Below are positions 45,642 through 54,012 of a stretch of DNA of 64,000 nucleotides, piece after piece; within the stretch, counting starts at the first letter, position 1, and the number at the start of each line of letters is the position of its first letter. The notes under the pieces were generated by a model. It made no database searches. It saw nothing but the letters and a program-made list of their open reading frames with translations, and had not been told where the DNA came from. The position numbers and the translations under genes are program-made. The stretch is from JAHECE01 sp963780675 (GTDB taxonomy: Bacteria; Actinomycetota; Actinomycetes; Actinomycetales; JAHECE01), in NCBI GenBank assembly GCA_963780675.1, contig CAWACR010000012.1, forward strand, positions 87,339 through 151,338. Reading direction: 5' to 3'.

Positions 45642-45920
45642 ATGCCGCCCGGAATCGGCCCAGGAAGACCGCGTCCGAGGGAAGCGGACTGCGACCCGCG
45701 GGGGGACGAGCGTTGGGACACGCTGCTGGCGGCGTCGGTCGCCTACCGCTGCCGGGCGCTGGGGATCGTGCCTCCGCGGTGGACCCGACGGGACTCCCTC
45801 TCGCAGTGGTGGTGGCCGGCGGGTGAGCAGGCGCGGCGTGCGCTCGTGATGCAGAGGACGCCGATCGACTTCCGTCGGGTCGGCATCTGGTTCGACGCAC
45901 GGAACCTCGAGTCGGCGTGA
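45642..45920 (+). CDS. Short partner protein of the DUF6036 gene (possibly 5'-truncated)
   Basis: The frame from ATG 45642 encodes 92 residues. Only the part from RWDTLLAASVAYRCRALGI, VPPRWTRRD to RALVMQRTPIDFRRVGIWFD looks conserved. In actinobacteria that block is usually the C-terminus of a longer protein with an XRE helix-turn-helix, encoded directly ahead of a DUF6036 nucleotidyltransferase gene, as here (4-bp GTGA overlap). No helix-turn-helix precedes it in this window; upstream is the khtT start region. It is either a stand-alone short form or a remnant. The 5' end and start codon are uncertain. Confidence 0.5.
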   Translation: MPPGIGPGRPRPREADCDPRGDERWDTLLAASVAYRCRALGIVPPRWTRRDSLSQWWWPAGEQARRALVMQRTPIDFRRVGIWFDARNLESA

Positions 45921-46591
45921 GGACGGATCGCCCCGACCTCGGGCCCGAGGACCTCCGCGCGCTGCTCTCCGAACTCGGTGCCCGGCTCGAGGCGGCCGGC
46001 GTGCACGGCGACCTCTACGTCGTGGGCGGGGCCGCGATCGCCCTGACTCTCGGCGTGCGTCGGATCACCCGGGACGTCGACGCCGTCTTCCGTCCCGCCG
46101 TCGAGGTCCGCGAAGAAGCGGAGCGGCTGGCTGCCGAACGCGGCCTGCCCCGTGACTGGCTCGACTCAGCCGCGCTGGCCTTCGCGCCGAACGTGCCGGA
46201 CACCGACGCCGTGTCCCTCGACATCCCGGGCCTGTCCGTCTCGGTGGCCTCGCCCGAGCACCTGCTGGCCATGAAGCTCGCCGCTGCGCGCCCGGGTCGG
46301 GATATCGACGACCTGGTCCTGCTGTTCGACCGTCTCGGCATCGACCGCCCTGAGCGCGCCCTGGCGATCGCGAAGCGGCTGTATGGCCAGGACTCGGTGG
46401 TGCTGAGTGATCCCGACGAGTCCTACCTTTGGCTGGCCGAGGACGTCCTGGCCGAGTTGCGGCGTCGGCGGGGGAGCGGTCAGGGCGCCGCGACCAGGCC
46501 CGTGAGGGTGCCGGTCGCGATCGCGTGGCGTGCGACGTCGTCGAGCACGTGCTCGGAACCGCGCCCCCGCACGCGCTCGTCGAGCGCGTAG
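45917..46591 (+). CDS. DUF6036 / AbiEii-like nucleotidyltransferase
   Basis: GTG 45917 overlaps the previous stop. The 224-codon product has the nucleotidyltransferase signature VVGGAAIALTLGVRRITRDV followed by DAVFRP, with the D-x-D metal pair, and the conserved AMKLAAARPGRDIDDLVLLF. Members resemble AbiEii/MNT toxins and are usually paired with an XRE-type protein. The last 35 residues run antisense through the neighbouring YbhB gene and look like frame-extension rather than domain. The native C-terminus may have been near DESYLWLAEDVLAELRR. Confidence 0.75.
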   Translation: MRTDRPDLGPEDLRALLSELGARLEAAGVHGDLYVVGGAAIALTLGVRRITRDVDAVFRPAVEVREEAERLAAERGLPRDWLDSAALAFAPNVPDTDAVSLDIPGLSVSVASPEHLLAMKLAAARPGRDIDDLVLLFDRLGIDRPERALAIAKRLYGQDSVVLSDPDESYLWLAEDVLAELRRRRGSGQGAATRPVRVPVAIAWRATSSSTCSEPRPRTRSSSA

Positions 46592-47007
46592 ACCGTGAAC
46601 ACGTACCGGTGCGTCCCGTTCGGCGGGCAGGGCGGGAACCAGCCCATGCGCCGCCCGCTGTTCTCGCCCTCGCGGGCGCCGGAGGGCACCTGCCCGGCCG
46701 CGACGCCGCCGTCGCCCGGCGCGATGTCGTAGACGAGCCAGTGGAGGAACGTCCCCCGGGGCGCGTCGGGATCGGAGACGACAAGGGCGAGGGAGGCGGC
46801 GCCGTCGGGCACGGCCGCCCAGTTCAGCTCGGGCGAGGTTCCGGCGCCCTCGCACGTGTGCCGGTCGGGGATGGACTGCCCGTCGAGGAAGGCCGGGCTG
46901 GTCACCTCGATGGTGGCCGGGACATCGGGATGGGGGATCTTCATGTCGTCGCCTCCGCCGCAACCGGCAAGGATCAGCGCGCCCAGGAGGAGCACGACGG
47001 CGCGCAC
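46480..47007 (-). CDS. YbhB/YbcL family (PEBP, Raf-kinase-inhibitor-like) lipoprotein
   Basis: GTG 47007 gives an intact 175-residue protein with a short hydrophobic signal and lipobox LILAGC (Cys16), so it is a surface lipoprotein. The PEBP fold has SPAFLDGQSIPDRHTCEGAG, SPELNWAAVPDGAASLALVV, DPDAPRGTFLHWLVYDI (ligand-site DPDAP and H-W), the Gly-Pro-like FPPCPPNGTHRYVFTVYALD and the C-terminal helix. The cellular role of the bacterial family is unsettled. Its 3' end overlaps the convergent DUF6036 gene by 112 bases. Confidence 0.9.
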   Translation of the reverse strand: MRAVVLLLGALILAGCGGGDDMKIPHPDVPATIEVTSPAFLDGQSIPDRHTCEGAGTSPELNWAAVPDGAASLALVVSDPDAPRGTFLHWLVYDIAPGDGGVAAGQVPSGAREGENSGRRMGWFPPCPPNGTHRYVFTVYALDERVRGRGSEHVLDDVARHAIATGTLTGLVAAP

Positions 47008-47103
47008 GGCACCACTGTTCCGCGCGCGGGCCGGGCGCGGGGTCCATTCGACACGAGCGGAAGGGGCTGGACGGGGTTCACGCGCCCGGCCTGGCGTCGC
47101 CCG

Positions 47104-48492
47104 TCACGCGGCGCGGCCAAGCAGTTCTCGCAGGGCTCTCTCCACGGGGCTCTCCGACGGCGGGCGGTCCGCCGTCGGGTCGCCGACCGGCCCAGGCGCC
47201 GTCCCGGGAGCGAGGTGCGAACCGGCAGGTGGTGCGCCCGGCAGCGGTGGCGGTTCGCTGCGGTAGGAGTGGCCGGTGGGCGTGGTGATCGTCACGCAGG
47301 ATCCGGCCCCCGAGGATGACGGGCCGGCGCTCCAGCCAGGGGCTTGTTTGGCGAGGTTGCAGGCGGCGCACAGGCCCTGTCCGTTCGCCTCGCTGGTGGG
47401 GCCGTCGGCGACGGCGGGAACCACGTGGTCCGCGTGCCGGATCGGCGCTCCGCAGAACGGGGTGCGGCACACCTGGTCGCGGAGGATCAGGAGCTCGCGC
47501 AGCCGTGGCGGGAAGAAGCGGGAGCGCGCCTCCATCGCCAGGAGCTGGTTCTCGGCGGGTCGCGTGAAGAGGCGCCGCACGTAGATCTCGGCGTCCGCGT
47601 CGCGCGCGATGGCACGGGCGAGCGGCGCCGGGATCGGCCCGTAACCGACCAGGTGGGCGGGCTCGTCACCCTGCGCGAGGAGCGCGTCGTCGGTGATGAG
47701 GAGGTCGAGCGTGACCTGAGCGGGCGTGGCGGCGGCTGCCGCCCCGGTCAGCCGCTCCACGAGGGTGTCGGCCATGATCTGGCCCAGGGTGCGCTGGTCA
47801 CCCTCGGCCCGGAGCGAGTCGGCGTGCCGGCGGAGCGCCGCGTGTGCGGCCACGCCGCCGGACACGGGCAGCAGCGCCGAGAGCCGGCACATCGTGTCGG
47901 GTGCCGGGCGACTGGTCACCGTGCGGTCGGCGACAGCTCGGCTCGACCGGTCGAGGAACGCCTGCGGGTCGAGTCGGTACGCGGCGCGCCGGGCCTGGGC
48001 CTCGACCTCCCGGTCTCCCATCGACGAGAGTCGACCGGCGAGTTCCGCGTCGACGGCGGACCGCTGGTCGCGTGTGAGGCAGGCGGTCTCTCGCGCCACG
48101 ATCGTGGCGCGCCACTCGCTGGTCTCGCCCCGCTCGAGCGCGGCAAGCGTGAGCGGCATCTCGTTCACCAGCGCCTCGGCCAGGCCGACCAGCCGGCCCC
48201 CTCGGTACGGCGACTCGCGTCGCGCGAGGGCGACCTGGGTCCCGACCCCGCGACCGCGGTCGGACCTCGCGACGCCGGCCGACTCCTGCGCCTGCCGCTG
48301 CGACTGCGCGAAGGCGACGGTGACGCGGGCCTGCGCCGCCGCGGCGGCAGCCTTCAGCTCCTCGAGGAGTCGCAACTGGTCGATCCGCTCCGCGTCATCG
48401 GCCGCGTCGGCCAGCCGAGCCAGCCGCCCGATCCACGTCGCCACCGCGTCGGTGGCGAGCGGCTCCCCGGGGGCCTCGGCTGGGATCGACAT
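47104..48492 (-). CDS. DUF222 / 13E12-repeat-family HNH endonuclease, SOS-regulated
   Basis: ATG 48492 gives an intact 462-residue protein. A long helical DUF222 region with GETSEWRATIVARETACLTR and DAELAGRLSSMGDREVEAQA is followed by a C-terminal HNH domain near residue 354 (CRTPFCGAPIRHADHVVPA, NGQGLCAACNLAKQAPGW) with the His-Asn-His and zinc-cysteine pattern. In Mycobacterium tuberculosis, 13E12 relatives are LexA-controlled repeat elements. Here a perfect SOS box overlaps the promoter just upstream, which supports the same control. No mobile-element termini were seen. Confidence 0.92.
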   Translation of the reverse strand: MSIPAEAPGEPLATDAVATWIGRLARLADAADDAERIDQLRLLEELKAAAAAAQARVTVAFAQSQRQAQESAGVARSDRGRGVGTQVALARRESPYRGGRLVGLAEALVNEMPLTLAALERGETSEWRATIVARETACLTRDQRSAVDAELAGRLSSMGDREVEAQARRAAYRLDPQAFLDRSSRAVADRTVTSRPAPDTMCRLSALLPVSGGVAAHAALRRHADSLRAEGDQRTLGQIMADTLVERLTGAAAAATPAQVTLDLLITDDALLAQGDEPAHLVGYGPIPAPLARAIARDADAEIYVRRLFTRPAENQLLAMEARSRFFPPRLRELLILRDQVCRTPFCGAPIRHADHVVPAVADGPTSEANGQGLCAACNLAKQAPGWSAGPSSSGAGSCVTITTPTGHSYRSEPPPLPGAPPAGSHLAPGTAPGPVGDPTADRPPSESPVERALRELLGRAA

Positions 48493-48498
48493 GGCCTC

Positions 48499-48526
48499 AG
48501 TATAGTCGAACAGGCGTTCGAGTCAA
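48499..48526 (-). promoter_or_regulatory. SOS-box promoter, apparently leaderless
   Basis: On the reverse strand TTGACT (48521-48526) and TATACT (48499-48504) are spaced by 16 bases. The SOS operator TCGAACAGGCGTTCGA (48506-48521, perfect match outside the spacer) fills the gap between them. Only six bases separate the -10 box from the ATG at 48492, so transcription should start at or next to the start codon, giving a leaderless mRNA. LexA would compete directly with RNA polymerase. Confidence 0.88.
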
Positions 48527-48601
48527 TGCCCCTGGGGGAGCTCGTCGCGTCGGCCTCGACGGGGGTGGTGCGCTCTCGGTGGTGGTCGATACCGTGGACG
48601 A

Positions 48602-50374
48602 GTGGACGGCCCTATCGAAGACGACCTGGCCCTGTTGCGGGCATTCGAGCCGGTGGTGCGGTTCACCCGGGGTGAGTTCTTCTACCCGGTCTCGGCGGAG
48701 AGGTACGTCGCCCGGGCCGCCCTGTGGTGCGAGTCGGAGTCGGGCGGGCCCGTGCAGGAGGCCAGGCCCGGAACGCTGAGCCTCGACTCGCTCGCCGCAC
48801 GGAGCGAGATCAACCAGGGCCTCGGGCGCTCGCTCTCCGGGGTCGTGTCCGGACCGAAGACGGGGCGGGTGCGCCTGTCGAAGGCTCAGTTGCCGCCACG
48901 GCTGAAGGGCGGGAGCCGCCTCGCAACGGTGGGTTTGCTGTCGCGGGCGGTCGACGCGCTCAATCGGGTGTCCCTGATATTCCGAGGAAGTGTTCCGGGT
49001 GGCAGCGCCGCCCGCTCGTTCGCCCTCCAGCGGTACCACCTGGCGCCGGCGGAACCCACCTACTACGGGCGGGTGGTGCGCGACGACCAGTGGATCGTCT
49101 GCCAGTACTGGTTCTTCTACGCGTTCAACAACTGGCGGTCCGGGTTCGGTGGGGTGAACGAGCACGAGGGGGACTGGGAGCAGGTGACCGTCTACCTCGA
49201 CGGCACGGGGGAGGTCGACGACGAGGGGCTGCCCGTGCCCCGGTGGGTGGTCTTCTCCGCCCACGACGAGACGGGCGACGACTTGCGTCGCCGGTGGGAC
49301 GACCCGGACCTCACGCTGCTCGACGGCAGTCACCCCGTCGTGTTCGCCGGGGCCGGCTCGCACTCCGGCGGCTACCTGCCCGGCGACTACCTCATCACCA
49401 TCGCCACCCCCACGCTCGGGGGAGTGGTCAAGGTCCTGCGCGCCGTCGGGCGCTTCGTCGCTCCGTGGGCAGAGGAGGACCGGGGCGGTCTCGGCCTCCC
49501 GTACGTCGACTACGCACGCGGGGACGGCCGGGCGATCGGCCCCTCGGGGGACCCGTGGCACCCGGTGCTGATCGACGACGACACCGCCTGGGTGCGCGAT
49601 TTCCGGGGGCTCTGGGGTCGCGACACCCGTGACCGCCTCGGCGGGGAGCGTGGCCCGGCCGGCCCCCGCTACGAGCGAGACGGCAGCGTGCGCCAGTCCT
49701 GGGCCGACCCCGTCGGCTGGGCCGGGCTGGCCAAGGTCGCCCCGAACCCCGACGTCGCGGCCGACCTCGTCGAGGCTCGCGCCGACGAACTCGTCACCCG
49801 GCTCGGCGAGCTGGACGCGGAGATCTCGCAGGGACGGCAGGCCCTCAAGAAGGCCGCCGCGGGCCTGGCCCCGGCCTCGCCCGAGGTGCGCGCCCTGGCC
49901 GACGAGGAAGCCCGCGTGCTGCGCCTGCGGATGGAGTCCACGCATCTGCGTGACGAGCACGCCCGGCTCCGGGCGTTGCTCGATGCCGCGCCGTCGTCCA
50001 CCGATCCCCATGCCCACCTGAAGCGCCGGCGGCTCCCGCTGAGCTCGGCGGCGGGGGCTCGCAGTCGTCTCCGCGCCGGTTGGGCCGTTGTCAGCACGCC
50101 GGTGGTCCTCTTCGCCGTCGCGACGGTCGTGTCGCCGACCGCGGGCCTGAGCGCCACCGCCGTCGCCGTCACCTGGTTGGCGATCCTCCTCGTCCTCGAG
50201 GGCACGGCCCACGGTCGCTTCCTCGCCGTCGTCGTCAGGCTCGCCTTGTTCGCGGCCCTCCTCGTCGGCTGGAACTACCTCGCGATCGACTGGCGCTACG
50301 TCCTCGCCCTGGCCCTCATCGGCGCCGCCGGACTTCTCCTCGTCGTCAATCTCCGAGACGCCGTCAAGCGGTGA
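48602..50374 (+). CDS. Vps62-like (DUF946) domain membrane protein
   Basis: GTG 48602 opens an intact 590-residue protein. The Vps62-type block is VCQYWFFYAFNNWRSGFGG, NEHEGDWEQVTVYLD, RWVVFSAHDETGDDLRRRW and VVFAGAGSHSGGYLPGDYL. A long alpha-helical, probably coiled-coil segment follows (residues about 400-460). Three to four transmembrane helices finish the protein (STPVVLFAVATVVSPTAGLS, LFAALLVGWNYLAIDWRYVL). Proteins of this type occur sporadically in actinobacteria; the biochemical function is unknown. It is divergent from the SOS-controlled HNH gene, 110 bases away. Confidence 0.8.
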   Translation: MDGPIEDDLALLRAFEPVVRFTRGEFFYPVSAERYVARAALWCESESGGPVQEARPGTLSLDSLAARSEINQGLGRSLSGVVSGPKTGRVRLSKAQLPPRLKGGSRLATVGLLSRAVDALNRVSLIFRGSVPGGSAARSFALQRYHLAPAEPTYYGRVVRDDQWIVCQYWFFYAFNNWRSGFGGVNEHEGDWEQVTVYLDGTGEVDDEGLPVPRWVVFSAHDETGDDLRRRWDDPDLTLLDGSHPVVFAGAGSHSGGYLPGDYLITIATPTLGGVVKVLRAVGRFVAPWAEEDRGGLGLPYVDYARGDGRAIGPSGDPWHPVLIDDDTAWVRDFRGLWGRDTRDRLGGERGPAGPRYERDGSVRQSWADPVGWAGLAKVAPNPDVAADLVEARADELVTRLGELDAEISQGRQALKKAAAGLAPASPEVRALADEEARVLRLRMESTHLRDEHARLRALLDAAPSSTDPHAHLKRRRLPLSSAAGARSRLRAGWAVVSTPVVLFAVATVVSPTAGLSATAVAVTWLAILLVLEGTAHGRFLAVVVRLALFAALLVGWNYLAIDWRYVLALALIGAAGLLLVVNLRDAVKR

Positions 50375-50397
50375 CGTCGGGCGCGGCGGTCGCGAGA

Positions 50398-51873
50398 TCA
50401 GGCGGCGAGGTCGGCGAGGCTCGCGGCCCGCAGCGGCGGAACGTTCCAGGCCATGCGCGCGCCGCTCGCCTCGATGTCGAGCTGGAGCCGGTGGGGGGTC
50501 TCGAGGAAGATGATCTCGACCCGCGCGCCGCTGCCCGACCTGCCGGCGCTCGCGGCGACCGGGACCTCGCGCCCGCTCGGGTGGGCGAGCCCCGAGGTGA
50601 CCCACCGCCCGTCGCCGCAGGGAACGGTCAACCGAGACCCGTCCTCACGAACGGACAGCGCCCAGCCGTCGGCGCCGGGCGTGAGCTCGACATCGGCGAG
50701 CGCGGGGAACCAGGGCGTGTCCTCGCCCGGGGGAGTCGTCGGCGCGAGGGGTCCGACGACGGACCACGCGCCGGGGGGAAGACGCGCGCCGGGGGTGTGC
50801 CCCGCGCCGTCGTCGGCCGCGCTCGAGACCGCACGGAGTGCCAGGCTCCCGAGGCGTTCCATGAGCTCGTGCTCGGCGGCCCGGACAGCCGCGTCCTCCG
50901 CGAGATGGGCGGGCGCGGGTGCCAGCGCGGGCAGGAGGTACTCCCAGACGGGGTCGAGGATCACCTGCCCAGGAGCCTGCCCAGCGGTCGTGGCGATGAC
51001 CGCGTCCTGGTCGGGCAGGACGAGGCTGAACTGGCCGAACGCGCCGTCGGCCCGGAAGCCGTGTCGGGAGGCCCACATCTGGTAGCCGTACCCGAGCCGC
51101 CAGTCGGGGTCGCTGTCGGCGGCGGTGCCGACCTGTGGCCGGCCGGCTCGGGCGACCCAGCCCTCCGGAAGGATCCGTCGCCCTTGCCAGATGCCGTCGC
51201 GCAGGAACATCTCGCCCAGCGCGGCGATGGCCTCGGTCGTGATGTGCAGCCCGCTCCAGCCGAGCTCGCGGCCCAGGTCGTCGGTCTGCCACGTGGCGCC
51301 GGTGATCCCCAGCGGCTCGAGCAGGCGGGGCCGAAGGTAGTCGAGGAGGCCCTGGCCCGTGACGCGCTGGACGATCGCCCCGAGGACGAACGTGCACCCG
51401 TTGTTGTAGACGTGCCGCGACCCGACCGGGGCCTGCGGCGGGATCGACAGGAACGTGCGCACCCACTCCCCGGCCGGCCGCTCGAGCATGGCGGGCAGGG
51501 TGTCCGCCACGTGGCCGGTGGACATCGACAGCAGGTGGTGGACGGTCAGCTCCGTGACCCGGGGGTCGACGTCGTCGGGCACCTCCTCGGGGAAGAAGGA
51601 CACGACGCGGTCCTCGAGCAAGAACCGGCCCTCCGCGATGGCGAGGGCGCTCGCCGTCGCGGTGACCGTCTTGCTCACCGAGTAGACGAGATGACGGAGG
51701 TCCGCGGAGTAGGGGTGCCACCAGCCTTCGGCGACCACGTGCCCGTGGCGGACGACCATGAGGCTGTGCAGCTCGATTCCCCGCCGCTCGACGGCGTCGA
51801 GGAAGGCGAGGATGCCCCGCGCGTCCACGCCCTGCTCCGACGGGCGACTGCGGCGAAGGCCGTGGTGGGTCAT
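50398..51873 (-). CDS. Serine hydrolase of the beta-lactamase class C / esterase family
   Basis: ATG 51873 follows GGAAGG. The intact 491-residue protein has the SxxK nucleophile motif in VYSVSKTVTATASALA (Ser65, Lys68), the YxN motif in SRHVYNNGCTFVLG, and family blocks LTVHHLLSMSTGHV and GAFGQFSLVLPDQDAVIAT. There is no signal peptide, so it is probably cytosolic and esterase-like rather than a secreted beta-lactamase. The C-terminal 120 residues form an extra beta-rich domain. It is followed by a zone of gene fragments. Confidence 0.9.
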   Translation of the reverse strand: MTHHGLRRSRPSEQGVDARGILAFLDAVERRGIELHSLMVVRHGHVVAEGWWHPYSADLRHLVYSVSKTVTATASALAIAEGRFLLEDRVVSFFPEEVPDDVDPRVTELTVHHLLSMSTGHVADTLPAMLERPAGEWVRTFLSIPPQAPVGSRHVYNNGCTFVLGAIVQRVTGQGLLDYLRPRLLEPLGITGATWQTDDLGRELGWSGLHITTEAIAALGEMFLRDGIWQGRRILPEGWVARAGRPQVGTAADSDPDWRLGYGYQMWASRHGFRADGAFGQFSLVLPDQDAVIATTAGQAPGQVILDPVWEYLLPALAPAPAHLAEDAAVRAAEHELMERLGSLALRAVSSAADDGAGHTPGARLPPGAWSVVGPLAPTTPPGEDTPWFPALADVELTPGADGWALSVREDGSRLTVPCGDGRWVTSGLAHPSGREVPVAASAGRSGSGARVEIIFLETPHRLQLDIEASGARMAWNVPPLRAASLADLAA

Positions 51874-51912
51874 CTCTTGCCTTCCTCGTGCAGCGCGGTG
51901 TCGCCGGCACGG

Positions 51913-52170
51913 CTAGGTGGTGGATCGTCTGTACGGCGTGACCCCGGTCACGCCCGGGTACTTGGTCGTGGCGTAGGTCGCGTTGCCGTTGACGGTGACG
52001 TTCTGGGTGAGAGCACGGCTCCGGTGCAGGCGTCGGCGCCCTCGGCAGGTTCGGCACGGAGCGTGAACGTGACCGTCCCCGTGGGTGTCCCGTCGGCGCC
52101 GCTGAGGGCGGCGTCGTCGTTCGGGTAGAGGTACGGCGTGGTGACCCCGTCGGCGCTTGGGTTTCGACCA
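51913..52170 (-). pseudogene. Fragment of a secreted protein with bacterial Ig-like domain
   Basis: Reverse-strand sequence encodes SADGVTTPYLYPNDDAALSG, DGTPTGTVTFTLRAEPAEGA and, after an indel near 52011, LTQNVTVNGNATYATTKYPG. This is one Ig-like domain of the kind found in cell-surface proteins. No start codon, signal peptide or further domains remain. It abuts a forward-strand remnant of an unrelated gene at about 52160. It is a broken leftover. Confidence 0.5.
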
Positions 52171-52441
52171 CGTTGGAGAAGCCATGGGCGAGCACGTCCT
52201 GCCCGACGAGGTCCTCGCCGTCGCCGGGCGGCGCTGGTTCGCGCTCGTCGACGCCGCCGGCAGGGTGGACCTGCGGTTCACCGAGTGGCCGGACCCGGCG
52301 TGGGCGGGCTGGCACAGTGGTGTGCACCGGCGGAGGGCGGCTCGGCGGCGCGCTCCTGAGGCAGGGCCTCGTGGACGAGATCGACGTCGAGATGCTGCCC
52401 TGGGCGGTGAACGCGCGCAGCGCTGCCTCCGCCGGCCGCTC
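52166..52441 (+). pseudogene. RibD-C-type dihydrofolate reductase family protein with internal deletion
   Basis: The N-terminal part (MGEHVLPDEVLAVAGRRWFA, VDLRFTEWPDPAWAGWH) and a later part in another frame (GGGRLGGALLRQGLVDEIDV, EMLP) match the family of RibD-like reductases. The roughly 60 residues that should separate WAGWH from GGGRL are missing, and the C-terminus is gone. The product cannot be functional. Confidence 0.5.
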
Positions 52442-52825
52442 GGCGAGGCGTTCACCGTGTACCTCGTGAACCGCCGGCCGGGCCTGCCCCAGGGCTTCAC
52501 GCTGGCCGAGATGGCGGACGCCTACGCCACGGACCACCCCGATCTGGTGCGCCGTCTCGTCCTCCACTCCAGCGCCCACACCCTGAACGACGACGCCAAG
52601 CGGCTCCAGCTCGAGTACGCCCGCCTGGGCGGGCTGGAGGAGTGGCGGGCGGCGTTCGCCCTCCTCGCGCGCACGATGCTGCCGCGCACCGGCCCGCTGA
52701 GGATCCTCGCGCGGCCGCTCAGCCAGGTCGCCGGGTGGCTGATGTCCCGACGCCCGCCGAAGGATGCCTCGGACATGGTCGTGACCGTCCGGGCGGAGGA
52801 CGCGCTGGCGTTCCTCGCGGAGTAG
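52442..52825 (+). pseudogene. Alpha/beta hydrolase fragment lacking its nucleophile elbow
   Basis: The frame encodes GEAFTVYLVNRRPGLPQGF, TLAEMADAYATDHPDLVRRL, VLHSSAHTLNDDAKRLQLEY and AEDALAFLAE. Intact relatives have about 30 residues between ADAYA and DHPDLVRRL containing the GxSxG serine. Here they are deleted and the N-terminus is missing. It directly follows the reductase remnant, so two deletions brought unrelated fragments together. Confidence 0.55.
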
Positions 52826-52888
52826 GCGTCGTCGGGTGTGGTGCGGCCGGCTCTGCCACCATGGGGGTCGGACGACGAAAGGGATGAC

Positions 52889-53338
52889 GTGAGCTCCGTC
52901 TACTTCTTGGCGGCTGACGACTCGGAAGCGTTGCGATTCGCTGGCGACGTCGCGGACCTGATCGAGGCGGACCGCGTCGTCGCTCACGACATGATCACGG
53001 TCCCGCACCTGACATCGCTGCCGGACATCGCCGAAGGGCTCCCCGTCGCGGTCGACCTGTCCGTGACGGCCCACCTCTGGCCGCCCATGCCGGAGGACCC
53101 GGAGAGCGACCTGTCCTGGATGGCCGAGCCCATCGTCGAACGCCTGGCCGACACCCTGCGGGATCGGATCGCAGCCATTGACCCTGCCGGCGTGGCCACA
53201 TTCGTCGAGGCGTGGGCCGTCGAAGTGAGCGGCTCCGTGGATGAAGAGGCGTGTCCGCATCTGGCCGCAGACCTCATTGCCCTCGCGCGGCGCGGGCGTC
53301 ACCGCCACCTCACCCTCTACAACCGGTACGAGATGTGA
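52889..53338 (+). CDS. Hypothetical protein, acidic, single domain
   Basis: GTG 52889 follows GAAAGGGA by about six bases; upstream codons in the frame look non-coding. The 149-residue product is acidic and intact: SSVYFLAADDSEALRFAGDV, ADLIEADRVVAHDMITVPHL, SVTAHLWPPMPEDPESDLSW, WAVEVSGSVDEEACPHLAAD and LTLYNRYEM. I do not recognise the family. It could be an immunity-like or SMI1-like small protein, but nothing in the neighbourhood supports that. Confidence 0.65.
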   Translation: MSSVYFLAADDSEALRFAGDVADLIEADRVVAHDMITVPHLTSLPDIAEGLPVAVDLSVTAHLWPPMPEDPESDLSWMAEPIVERLADTLRDRIAAIDPAGVATFVEAWAVEVSGSVDEEACPHLAADLIALARRGRHRHLTLYNRYEM

Positions 53339-53404
53339 GCCGCGGCTGGATCGCGGGGACATCGCTCGGGGTCAGGGGGCCTCGAGGCTGAGACCCGCCT
53401 CGCG

Positions 53405-53451
53405 CAGTGCGGAGAGTTCCTTGCGTGCACTGCAAGGCGAATTCCGCACAA
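53405..53451. repeat. Dispersed 47-nt palindromic repeat, copy C
   Basis: GTGCGGA (53407-53413) and TCCGCAC (53443-53449) form the outer stem. CTTGC (53420-53424) and GCAAG (53432-53436) form a perfect inner stem. The outer span is 43 bases as in the other copies. It lies between a hypothetical gene and the luxR remnant. Confidence 0.85.
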
Positions 53452-53459
53452 GGCCTGAT

Positions 53460-53642
53460 GCGCGTTCGGGTCACGTCGCGCTGCTCGTCGCTCGGGGCTT
53501 GACGAACGTCGAGGTGGGTGCCGCCCTGTTCCTCAGCCCGCGCACCGCGGAGCACCACCTCGGGGCCGTCCTGCGCAAGAAGGGGCTGCGCTCGCGAACC
53601 GAACTGGCCGCGGCGCTCGCTGGGCACGGAGATGGGGGATGA
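53460..53642 (+). pseudogene. LuxR-type helix-turn-helix, C-terminal fragment
   Basis: HVALLVARGLTNVEVGAALF, LSPRTAEHHLGAVLRKKGL and RSRTELAAALAGHG form the DNA-binding helix-turn-helix of LuxR/NarL-type regulators, ending at a natural stop. The sensory or ATPase part that should precede it is gone; directly upstream is palindromic repeat copy C. It is the 3' remnant of a large regulator. Confidence 0.7.
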
Positions 53643-54012
53643 CCCCCACGCGACGTCGGGTAGGCGGGGAGCAGCCTCGATGACATGAGCATCAGCCGCA
53701 TCGAGGACGATCTGGGTCGGGCGCCGCACTGGTCGGAGGCGACCCGTGAGCCGGGGAAGCGTCGTCAGGACGAGGAGCGCGGACGGCCCGAGGGACGCCG
53801 TCGGCCGACGGCGAAGGCCGCGTTCGCGCGCTGGGGGCGAGACCGTGCTGGCCGGACTCGCTCCCGCCGCGTGGGTGCTCGGCGCGCCGATCGACATCCG
53901 CGCCGTCGCCCGCCTGCCGGAGCCGACGCACCAGACGCCGCGGTAGCCGCCAGCGCCGACGCTGCTCTCGCGGGCGCCGTCGGGCTTCGTCGCCTGGCCC
54001 CCTGAGGTGGAC
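53643..54012 (+). other. Gene-poor stretch with a possible small broken ORF
   Basis: An ATG at 53685 opens SISRIEDDLGRAPHWSEATR, and another frame further on ends TVLAGLAPAAWVLGAPIDIR, AVARLPEPTHQTPR (stop at 53946). The two might be halves of one small membrane-associated protein split by an indel near 53830. I recognise no family and see no ribosome-binding site. Nothing else is evident. Confidence 0.25.

Noticed and set aside
47104..48492. HNH gene as part of a prophage or homing intron
   Set aside because: No phage structural genes, integrase, intron features or att-like repeats surround it; DUF222/13E12 proteins are common chromosomal genes in actinobacteria.
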